Below, piece after piece: positions 49,601 through 61,600 of a stretch of DNA of 64,000 nucleotides (the stretch's first letter is position 1; each line of letters begins with the position of its first letter). The DNA comes from Scolanthus callimorphus (lineage: Eukaryota > Cnidaria > Anthozoa > Actiniaria > Edwardsiidae), in contig CM066916.1 of assembly GCA_033964015.1 (NCBI GenBank), forward strand, positions 13,804,501 through 13,868,500, in the 5' to 3' direction. The notes beneath the pieces were generated by a model, which saw nothing but the letters and a program-made list of their open reading frames with translations, was not told where the DNA came from and ran no database searches. Both the position numbers and the translations under genes were made by a program.

Positions 49601-52600
49601 TACCATTTTGAGATTTGATGTCCCTCCTCGTTCAAAATTTGTTCCACACACTCAGTTGTTCCCCCTTTTACATATAGCTGATGATCGTCAGCGTACATTG
49701 ACAGGCTAGCAGTTTTAACTTCGAATGTCATGTCGTTTTGGAAGATATTCCATAATAATGGTCTAAATGACGACCCTTGAGGACATCCTCTTACTGCATC
49801 CTTCCAGACACTGGTGACTCCATTAAGTTTGACCCTGTTTTGTCGGTTGGTAAAGTATGATCTCATCAAGTGTAATGACTCCTCTGAAAAGCCATATGCC
49901 TTGAGTTTATTTACCATGAGTGCTGGATGTAGGGAATCAAATGCTTTACTCATATCCGTTGAGAGTATTCCAATGAACTGTTTGGAATCCACAGCCAGCT
50001 TCCAGTCTTCCGTGAGTTTTAGCAGAGTAGTTTCGCAGCTATGCTTGGAAGTGTATTTACGCTTGAGACATCTGTCTAAGAAGCACTGAATGGTGTGTAG
50101 GGCTGTGTCACACGCGTCATATACAGACAGGCCATACGTGATTTTAGGAATGACAATGGAATTGAAAGATGGTCTATCTCAGGTTGTGAATAGCCCTCTT
50201 TGCGTAGAATTCTTATTACGTACAGGCACTTGTTAGCTTCCTTAAGTTTTTCGAAGACATGAGCTGAAAATTTGCAATCTGACTGAAAGGTGACACCTAA
50301 GAGGGTACTATGCTCCTTTATACTAGGAATTTGCTTGAAAGTTTCTACCTGGCCGCTTTTTCTGAAGGTCAGAGTTTTGCACTTCTGTGGGTTGCAGGCC
50401 ATTCCGTTGGCATCTGACCAAGCAAGGAAACTGCCTACTGCCTCGTCTGACTCGTCAGGATAGTCCTTTGTAACCTGTACTACGATGTTTGAGTTGTCAG
50501 CATATTTAATGAGCAATACCTTACGGTTACTAACAGGTGACGCCAAGTCGTTCAGGAAAACGTTGAAAAGGTATGGACCTGACACGCTTCCTTGAACCGT
50601 CCCTTTGTTTACGCGCTTCCAGTCGCATTGCATGCCCTGAAAAACTACGCGCTGCACACGATTTTCTAAAAAGCTAATGTACCAGTTTACGATGAATGGG
50701 TTTAAGTTAGGCCATTGTTGGAGTTTGGAAACGAGGATATTGTGTTTTACGCTATCAAAAGCCTTTGAAAAATCCATAGAAAACAATCTAACTGCTTTGG
50801 TGTCCCTATTGTCTAGTGCACCAAGGACGAAGTGTTGCATTGTTAAAAGTGCGTCCGTGCAGTTCCCTCCAGTACGATATGCAAATTGAGAATTGCACAT
50901 GGCAGACTCAACAAAGTGTTTAGCATATTTGTTGTAAACAACTCGTTCTAGTATTCTAGCTATAACAGGAGTGATATTTATTCCCCTAAAGTCTGCTTTA
51001 ACTAGAGGGGGGTCCACTTTCGGCAAGGGTTGTATGTTAGCTTGTTTCCAGGCGCTGGGCCAGAGTGACTTGCTCAAGGACTCATTCCAGATGACTGTGA
51101 TTCCAGGCGCCAGGATGTCTGCGTAGTCCCTCCATATCCAGAATGGGATTGCATCCGGCCCTGTAGCTGTTTTCTTGACATTGTGGAGTGCTTGCAAAAC
51201 CTCTATTTCGTAAAGATCCGGAACCGTAGTACCCGTCGGGATGGCTGAAGCGACAGGTGCGACGTAATCAGTGTCCGTGCATAACTCAACAAAATAATTG
51301 TTCAGTTCATCGACAAGTTGGCGATCCATGTTAGAACGTGGCGCTACATTTCGATTTGACATTTTGTCTACCGTTTTCCACCACTGCTTGAAGGACCAAA
51401 GGCTGAAACTCTGGCAATTTCTTGGTGTTACGGAGCACCAGAGGCATGAAATCAATGGAACAAAAGCCACGAACAAAGACCTTAGAACGAGACAATGGAA
51501 TAGTGTACAAAGACCTTGAGCACCAAAAGCAAAGCTTTCCGTAACACAAAAAGTTGGATTGAAAATATTTTTTAACCGTAGCCCAATGGTGACAATACAA
51601 TTCTTATTAAATTCATTTTGGATTGAAAATATTTTTTCCTCCTCATTGGTAATGTAGTCAGCGCAGATATAGTCCTAAAGTGTGACGTCACAAATTTGAA
51701 AAATTTCGAATGTCAAATTTGTGTCCACAAATAAAAGACCAGCTCTAAAGAACCATGCAAAAAATGAGGTGAATTGGTTGAAATGCGATCGAGATATGGC
51801 CCGCTGGATACATAATTCAGTTCTTTAACAAATCGCTCTATTTTGGACTCAGTTCCAAAGTCCAAACTGAACAAAATACAGTGATTTGTTTAAGAAAATT
51901 ATGCATTCTGCAGGCCATATCGGCGTTGCAACCGATTTGCCTCATTTTTGGTGTGTAGCTTTCATTCGATATGCCTTTCGGAATCAAAGGATCACTACTA
52001 CCGAAACAGTTAGAGCGTTTATTCGGCTCGAGAAAAAAACACTCGTTTCCAAACAAAAACATTCACGATGCAGTTTGAATTCCTTTACTGAGGTCAGCGA
52101 TGCGTGCATTTCAAATATTTTAACTTGGAAAATATTCAAATTTGCTCGTGTTTTCTACTAATTTTATGAGGTAAGAAATACAAATCAGTGTGTTATTTTC
52201 CAAATTTTAAACGATTTTCTGTGGCAGCGACAACGCATGATTGATTTCGTGCAAGGGAATGCAATCAGACTCGCCAACGTTTTTGTCTGGAGACGAGCGC
52301 TTTTTCTCGAGCCGAATAAACGCTCTACCTGTTTTGGTAGTAAATAAAGGGTTTGCAAAATCGAAAATTTGTTTTTTGTGACGTCGTCACTTTAAGACTC
52401 TGTTTTGAGGAGACAGATAGGTAGAAAACTTTATTATAGTGCCAAACGGCCTAGCTTGGACAAATGCCCCCATACAATATGGGAACCAAAAAAAGGATAC
52501 AAAAAATAATATTTTAAAATCTAAAAGCTATTTACTTAAGCTTTAGAGCACAACTTTCTATGACTTTGTCGGCGCAATAGAGCACGCGTGATGTTGGGAG

Positions 52601-55600
52601 GGACACGAGAACGTCTTTTACAACGTTTCGACATCACAAGTGCTCTATTGCGCCGATAAAGTCATAGGAAGTTGTGCTCTAATGCTTTTATGATATAGCG
52701 GGGGAGAACCATTACTTTATCGGTGAAACAGAGCATAGATTTGAACCAATCAGGGCGCGCGTTATATCGTAGTTATGTTATAAAGTATTATAGATATATT
52801 AATATATTTAAGCAATAAAAGTACTTTCCGCGTGCTCTCTGTTTTCTTACAAACACGAATTCCCCGAGTGTTTGTAAGAAAACAGAGCACGCAGAAAGTA
52901 TTTTTATTGCTTTTAGAAAATAACATACACACGCGCGATAGCGTTGTGTGACAATCGTGTTTCTCAGGTCTCTTACAAACACGCCTTTCAACCAATCAGA
53001 ATGCGCACATTCACAATACAACATAGGTGTTATTTTCTAAAAACGTTTATAGTTCTGAATAAACATAAAGTCTAATGTACTTGTAAATATATAAATTTAG
53101 GGAGAGCAGGGTTATGTGTCGCACAAAACGTAGACCGTAATTTGCATTTAAGAAGGAAACGTTGTTTTGAACTATTTATTTCTGCTTAGGTAATAACCGT
53201 ACAGGGGGAACGTTTTTACGTTTTTACTAGCTTGTTATTTATCTTTGTCACGAATGTACCACATTTAGGCACGAGTAAAGCCTTGTAAGACGTCTTGTTT
53301 GCACGCTAGTTTTTATGGCCTCTTCTTAGGGACCGATCGTTTACTACGTCGACAGGGGGGCGGTGGTTTTCTAAATTTATTGAATGTTAAAATTCGCACC
53401 CCCCTCATTAAAAAGGCGATACAAAAATAACCCCCACATAACATCGATGTTCTAAAAAGCTTACCCCCACCCTGTAGCCAGATCCCCTTTGAACTAATGG
53501 AAGACAATTTACAGAAATTTCTATTTTTGTTGCGCGCGAAGCGCGCCCTAATTTTTATGCATGATATGAACGCATTTCACCAAACCTCATAGAAAATGTA
53601 GATGAACATTCCATTTGCTGTGTGTAGTAAACAAAGATCGCAAATGACGTGCGTAAAGCAGGGTCAAAATGACGAATCTCTATCCTCGTAACGTGGAACT
53701 CACGCTTGCCTAATAATTAGGCCTTCTTTTTTCGAACTGAGACAGCTCCGATGCTTATTACTGCAGAGCGTCTTTTTGGGGAGAGTTAGTTTTTTCTCCT
53801 GGCTAAGATATATTTTCTTGTAATGACATTCGTAGCCATTCCATTGCGCACGTTCTCAAAAACTATTTTGTACAATCCGTTGCGCGCGAAGCGTGCCGAA
53901 ATTGGCGTACTTGCTATATGGCGTAGCGCTGTATGCCACGACGCGATAGCTTGTACATATTATTATTTAGTTTGAACCACAGTGTCCCTGAAAAAATTAC
54001 CCCCTCTTTTGAGAGAGGGTGCCAAAAAATTACCCCCCTAAAATCTATGTCTTCTAAATTTTTACCCCCACCCAAATTCCACCGCCCCCCCCGTAGACGT
54101 TATAAACGATCGGTCCCTTAGTTGCAAGACCATTCAGCCGTTCTTTCTAATAAAAAAAAAATTTGGTTCTGGTTGCATACAAAATGGCGATGTTCGAATC
54201 CGGCTCGAAGGACTTTTGAAGATCTGATATTCCGAGACCAAGTTCCAGATTTAGGCACATGTTCAAGGATGTGGATGCCCTAGTCGAATGCCCAGCGAAT
54301 GTGTTTTATGAAGAAATTCTGCGAGCTTTTCCCGATGCAATGGTCATTCTCACAACAAGGGAAGGAAACGCGTGGACAGAGAGCCTTAGAAATCACAGGA
54401 AAGTCTCACTCGCGATGCCACTCGGCAAAATAGGTTATTATATATCTCCGTTGATGAGAAGAGTTGATCCGTTGCTAAGAGCTTGTTATAATACATTCAT
54501 TAGTTGGAAGTTGTGATCCTTATACCACATATATTCACCGGCAACGGTTTCGCTGGCACAATGAAGGAAACCTTGTTTTGAACGTATTTATTTCTGCTTA
54601 GGTAATAACCGTACAGGGGGAACATTTTTACTAGCTTGTTATTTATCTTTGTCACGAATGTACCTCATTTAGGCACGAGTAAAGCCTTGTAAGACTTCTT
54701 GTTTGCACGCTAGTTTTTATGGCCTCTTCTTAGTTGCAAGATCATTCAGCCGTTCTTTCTAATAAAAAGAAAAATTGGTTCTGGTTGCATACAAATGGCG
54801 ATAAAGTACATGTAAAAACCTTTATTTGTTCTGAAATTTACGAACACGTTTTAAAGCCGTGGTGTGACATGTCACACACCATTTGAGTACTTACACCGAA
54901 CAATACACTTTTTTGTTATTAACATTTATGAAATACCTTCGATAGCTCAGTTGGTAGAGCGGGGGACTGTAGAGTTCACACTGTAATCCCTAGGTCGCTG
55001 GTTCGAATCCGGCTCGAAGGACTTTTTTTTTTTTTTTCTTTTTTTTTTCGTTTGTATTTTTCAATTCATTTTTATCAACTCCGTGACTTATTGTGAAAGA
55101 AGTGATAGTAATTAAGATAAATTCAAGTACGTTGCTGTTAATTTACGGCGACAAGGTACGTTTCGTCTCATCACTGAGACCACTGAGTTCGAAAAAAGTG
55201 CGGCTTCCCTTTCGACTGAGTGGAGTGGACTGGAATTACTGAGGAATAAATTCTTACCAGACTTGTAGATTCTGAACAAATCCGAATATATATATATATA
55301 TATGTTTTGGCACTTTTTGCTCCGTTTTCAAAGATTTGCGTCCACACTATTATCGTTTTCGTATTGTTTTCGCCGTTTTCGGTGATCGTTTTCGGCGTTG
55401 TAGTGTGGACGATAGCCGTATCCGGAGCAAAAAGTATCCGTTTTTGTTTGAAAACGGTGTAGTGTGGACGGGGTCTTAGACTGACCCAATATAAAGGCTC
55501 TATTAAATTTAGTCAAATATACAAGGGATATTATACGGCGGTGCAAAATGAGTTTTATTTTCTAGCGGCAAGAACAAATTGTTTTGGATGCGTCCTCATC

Positions 55601-58600
55601 TCATCGAACAACAAGCAAACCGAAGATTTCTACTGACGATTTCGGGGATAAAAACCTGCTAAAACCCCACTAAACCGCCAGCTACGGCGGCTAATGAGAA
55701 AATAGAATTCATATCTTCAAGCCACTGTGTAATTTTCTTTTTACTATACAGACAAACTAAATAAATGATACAAAACCGTCACACAGCCCCTTTAAATATT
55801 TAAAACATAAACGGAAAAGCGAAAATGCAAGCGTGCAGAAAGATGCTAGTACGGTATATAAGATATTTCGACCTCCAACCATTCCAAATAAAAAAATTCT
55901 TATGTTCACGCGTATTTAAGGTTGCGGTTTTTGTAGTTTCACTTTAACACTGACTGGGTGATCATTGTTTATCGTCGAAAACTCGGTCCGTTCTCGATTT
56001 TTGCGCGCCTCTCAGAATCCGAGTTCGGATGGCGCCCGATCAGCGACAATCTCGTTCCCAGAGCCCTGCATTTTCTGCGCATGCGTCGCCAAATTATGGG
56101 CTCTGGCAATCTCGTACCCAGAGCCCGTCATCTTTTGGCCAGCGGCAAAGATTCAGGGCTCTGGGGGAATCGATTTTTTTAAAACCCAGATTCTGGTTTC
56201 CGGTGTTGTATGAAAGTTCGTTACGTTTTTGACCTACCACGCATGCTCACAAATCGGATTCCCCCAGGGCCCTGAATCTTGCCGCTGGCCAAAAGATGAC
56301 GGGCTCTGGGTACGAGGTTGGGGCTCTGGGAAACTCCACTTGGCCAAAATCTGGCAGCACTGATTTTAGAGCGCATGCTCGGAAAAAACATCCGAGCAGC
56401 CACCGAAGAATACTACAAATCAGATGGACACACTCGGTTGCATGTAAAGCTTAGACATGACAGCGGAAAAACAGCCAAGCAGAAGCCAATAAATTATTAC
56501 CAAGACCTAGACAACGAAACATACGAAGATAAGAATATCGGAAAAACCATGTTTGAGTTTGACGGGAAAAAGACAGCTACTTTTGTCTTTGACGGTGCAA
56601 AGCACACAGCACGAAAAGGATGGTTGGTTTTGTGGTTGACTGAAACAGTTGAATTTGTGTTTTTATCAAGGGAAAAATTACCTCAGGTCATTAACAAACA
56701 AGTAAACTATTGCCTCATTCATGGCCAAGGAGAAAACGGACGAAAACAGCAGATTTGGCAGTTACTTCGAGGCTGAAATGAAAGGGCACGGAACTAAGCT
56801 AACTCCACGACACGAGCGCACTGCAAAAGGCCAAGTGAAGATTTGAAAACTGTTGTGGTCTCTTGTTTCGTTTTGTATCATCCTTTAAATAATTCAGACT
56901 AGCTACTTTCGGTAAAAAAGGATTTTGAAAGCCTGCGGGCAAACTGTTTTCTTGTTGGAAACGTGCGAACTGGATTTGCCGAGGATTGAAAATAAATTGA
57001 AAACTCGAGCAGCCAACGAAAAAGCAGAAAAACTACAAATCATTCATTAGGACACATGTCTACGACAAGTCAAATGGATTATTTCAAGGTCTTCACAATG
57101 GATGGGAAAGTCGAAAAGGCATGATTGAAAAATCTTTGGGATTTGCACGAATGATATTTACGAAAATACTTCTTTCTAATAATTGAAAGAAATTGGCCTG
57201 ACTGAAAGCCGTGGCAGGGCTTCACTTCACTTCACTTTGCAGATTTGTGTTATTAAAAATCTTGTGTACTTTTTGGACGACCAAGAGCACTGTACTTGTA
57301 ATGGAATTATTATCGTCTTCATTACAATTGTTATCGTCTTCATTAACTTTAACTATAAAGCATAATTCAATACAAGGTAAGATTTCTGTAATTGTGTTGC
57401 ATTTGTTATTGATTGAAAAATATTAAAACGAACGCAGTGTCTAGATACCCGGCAGTCGGGTACGGACTTCTCGAGACTAGATATCCGGCAGTTTTAGAAT
57501 TTTGTCAAAATTAAGCAGAATGGCTCGGGATTATCACATCATAATACCCCATCTTTATAGAGAACTTTGAAGCGATTCTGATTTGATATACAGCATTTAT
57601 TTTCCCAAGTCTGAGCTCTCTATGCGCGACAAACTGATTTGGCACTTAGAAAAATTTGTAAGCACAAAATCCTTGTAACAACTATGCAAGTAATACATGT
57701 AGTGTATGATAATTCTGTTGACAAATAAACAAAGCAGAATAACAAGATAATATTATAATAAACGTCTTTCGTCTTTAGATTCTATTTTGTCGTATCATGC
57801 TCAGTTTATAACCTTTACGTTCCGCTCTCCAGTCGTTTTGATTTAGTTTAACCACAGAGGTATTTCAATACTACACGGCAATAAAATGACTAAAGTAACA
57901 ACGGCATCGAAGGTTCCAAGCTTTTAGCTGTATAAAAATACGATTGATTTCCTAAGTAAACTTTTTGTCTGCGACGACCTCCGACTTTCCATTTACCTCG
58001 TCGTGAATGACGATCGCGCAGTATCGGGAACCATTCGGCACTTTCTTATTGACCAATCAGCTCACTCTAAAAACTGGAGTTTCCCAGAGCCCATAATTTG
58101 GCGACGCATGCGCAGAAAATGCAGGGCTCTGGGAACGAGATTGGATCAGCGAGCGAACGGACCGGATTTTCCGCGATAAAAGCATCCAACAACTGCCTGC
58201 AAGCAGGCTAAAGACATCGTTTTCCCATTCCTATTCCTAAAACTATACGTATTACTACAGTAAAAGCCCGCATATAAAAACCCGGATTTAAAGAACCTGT
58301 TAGGCTAGAATTATCCACGTGAACCCCATGTTTCCTTGTATTTTCTAATCAAATAAGAACCTGTTTTGGGCTAAAATTCTAGGTTCTTATACGCGGGTTT
58401 TTACTGTATTCTTGCTTTTGCCGAAAAACGTTTTAACTTCCCTGTCTTAGAGCGGATTTCACATGACTGCCAAGACTTGTTACGTAATAGCGATTGCTTT
58501 GCGTTCTCATTGGCTACTCGTTTTCTCAGTCAATCAAATTCTGTAGTAAATACAATTGTGTAATTACTTAGTAATTGGTTCGGCTTGCAATTGGCTAGTG

Positions 58601-61600
58601 AAAAAAGCCATTTAGGAGCAAGTCGTGATTTCTCTCGATTCGGATTGGCTAGTGATTGCTCAATTGCAATTGTTTTCATGACAGTCATGTGAAAACCGCT
58701 CTATCTCTTGTCTTTTTTCACAGTACCCCACTTCTGAGCGCGGAGATCTGCTTATTTTTATGAGCGGCCTGAGCGAGATATCAGCGGTTGTGGATGCCGC
58801 CAAGGAGTATGCGCAGAGGACTCGCCGCTGGATCGTGTTGCCGCTGCACAGCTCGCTCTCCGTTGAAGAACAAGACAAGGTGTGTAATTACGTTGCGTGA
58901 CGTGACCCTGCGTTACATTATACCTAAATTTGCACTGCCCAAATATGGTCATTGAAAATCCAATATCTGTCTTCTTCACATGACATATATCGTGCGAAAG
59001 AAAATCGTTTCTGGGATGTTATCGGTGTGATAATAAAACCATTACCCTACGCGATTTTGCACAGAGAATATCGTCGATGTAACCAACTCGGGACTCCCTC
59101 GTCGGTTAAATACGTTTCTGACAAGCGCATATGGAACTATGTAGGGTTAGATTGGTTAGGGGCCGCGACCCGAACGACATTTTAGAATTTCGCGTTTTGA
59201 CCAGAGTGTCCAAGCAAAGTTGTGTTCTTTTATACATTTTGTTCTTTCTCGGCAGGTGTTCGACGTCGCACCGGATGGCGTTCGGAAGTGTATCGTGTCC
59301 ACGAATATTGCCGAGACTTCGATAACAATTGATGGCATAAGATTCATTGCGGATTCGGGAAAGGTATGTAAAACTTTTTTTTTTCTGCTGTTCTATTCGT
59401 TCGCGCCTACAACACCATTTTGCTATGGTGGGCAGCAAATGGCAGGTTGTAAATCTTTCTTCTTGATCTCAAATATGTCGGACTGAGACCCCGATCACAC
59501 GAGACCAGTACAAAACCGGACCGGGCGATTTTTGTATTTACGCCCACTTTATGGCAAATTTTTCAGGCAAGTTATTGAGAAAAAAGGAAAAAGTATTCAT
59601 TATGATTCACATATCCTCGTTCACTCACAGAACGAGGATGTGTGAATCATAATGAATATTTATACTAGCTAGCCTCCATCTTTATTATTATCTTGAGTGG
59701 GCGTAAAAAAATTAATTCGCCCGGACCGGTACAATTCTCGTGCGGTACCGCCTGTTCATACGGCACCGGTACAATAGTCCAGTTTTGAATTCTCTAATCT
59801 ACCCACTGAATAGGCATCAACGGCGCATAAATACAGTGGGAGCCTGCATTTGAACCCGAAAGTTGCGAATACCACCGAGTCCAAAAAGTTGTGTCTATTG
59901 TCTCCATTCAAGCTTCATCAGTTTCTCGTCGGTATTCACTACAGTTTTTCTACTTCAAACTGAGGCTTCCACTCTAATTATGCGACGTCGATGCCTATTC
60001 AGCGGTAGAGTAGAGAATTCGAAACAGGACTATTCTGGAACGTTTTGCAACAGTGTTCACACGGGACCGTGCCGGACCTACGTGCCAAAATCGGTACCGC
60101 GACGGTACCGTACCAGAATTGTACCCGTCCGGTTTTGTACCGGTCTCGTGTGAGCGGGGTCTAAAACACAAGTATAAAAGTATAAAATAATAATAAAAGT
60201 ATATAGCTGCAATCAAAAGCCGCGGGTCGATTGAACTTATACAGTAAAAACCAGCGAGTAAGAACCTAGCCTAAACAGGTTCTTATATAAATGGTGCTTA
60301 GGCAAATTTATGCTATATAGGTTCTTAAATAGGTTCTTCCAAATAGTAATATGCCATGACTTCAGTAGTATACATCCCATTTCTCCTTTATTTCTAAAAT
60401 CATTAAAGTAATCCACAATTGAATTACTGTACTGAACAGACCTGGACATCATGGGCTTACATGCTATATAAATTCTAAAACACTTTTTGTACGTACTCAC
60501 AGCTTTAGAACATCTGAATCCACACAAAGCTACAGGACACGATCTCATTTCACCAGGGGTACTAAAGTTGGTAGCAAATGAAGTAGCAACACCCTTGACA
60601 TCGTTATACAATAGGGTAATCAGAGAGGGCATGTGGCCGGAAGAGTGGAAGTTTGGCGAGTGGACCCCTGTCTTCAAAAAGACGATCGACTTGTAAAGTC
60701 AAATTATAGACCAGTCACAGTGCTAATAACGGTAGACAAAGTGTTTGAACACCTAGTAGAACAACAGCTGGGTGAGCTCTCAAACACTGTCTTTGACCAC
60801 TTCATCTCCGCATACAGAAAACGCTATAGCTGCGAAACGACATTGGTACGGCTAGTAGAGGACTGGAAGAGAGCCTTGGACAACAACAAAACTGTAGGAG
60901 TATTGTCCACCGACATGAGTAAGGCCTTTGACTCAGTGGCCCCAGCGCTGCTACTCGCAAAGTTACAAGCATACGGTCTTACCGGAGACTCCGTTACCCT
61001 ACTAGAGTCATACTTTGAGAACAGGAGGAACAGAGTCAGACTAGGCAACACCTCGAGTGACTGGGCGTCCGTCGACCGTGGATGTCCACAGGGATCATCG
61101 TTGGGACCGGTTTTATGGAACTTCTTTCAGAACGACGTTTTCTATGAAAGTACTAGTTCTCAACTCAGCGCCTACGCGGATGACCATCAATTATACCTTT
61201 CTGATCATAGCATCACCAACGTCATCGAAGGCCTAGAAGTAGACGGAAAGACAATAGCCAAATGGTACAAAGATAACCAACTCTCTGGGAACCTGTCCAA
61301 ATACCAAGCAATGTTAATATCAAGGTCCAACGACACAAGATCAACATCGGAAATATGCATAGACGACCAACCACTAAAACTATCAAAGGAAATCAAACTT
61401 CTAGGAGTGACACTAGACGAAGATATGGGTTTCTCGAACCATATCAAGGACGTTTGTGTTAAAACCAGCCGTAGAATAGGCGTGTTATCAAGACTAAGGA
61501 ACCTCATACCAACTACGGCCAAGCTTATGATCTACAAAACAGCAGTTCTTCCACACTTCAACTACTGTAGCCTAGTATGGCACTTTTGCAAAGCTAGTGA

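Larger units (their letters stand above)
53149..54218. repeat. Local segmental duplication, copy 1
   Basis: Matches 54566-54800 plus the 3' end of the tRNA-Tyr at 54936-55021. A Harbinger-like MITE is inserted (53329-54117), and the stretch between ATGGCGAT and the tRNA 3' half is deleted, leaving only TTCGAATCCGGCTCGAAGGA (54193-54212). Confidence 0.85.
56047..58144. mobile_element. MULE-like TIR element, 2.1 kb, 9-bp target duplication
   Basis: GATCAGCGA is duplicated at 56038-56046 and 58145-58153. Ends CAATCTCGTTCCCAGAGCCC and its complement. The inverted arms run about 70 bp (ATTTTCTGCGCATGCGTCGC) and are interrupted on the left by a second, nested element (56107-56320). A 9-bp duplication is typical of Mutator-like elements. 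Carries an ORF (56318-56776) of unknown type. In DHX34 intron 10. Confidence 0.9.
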
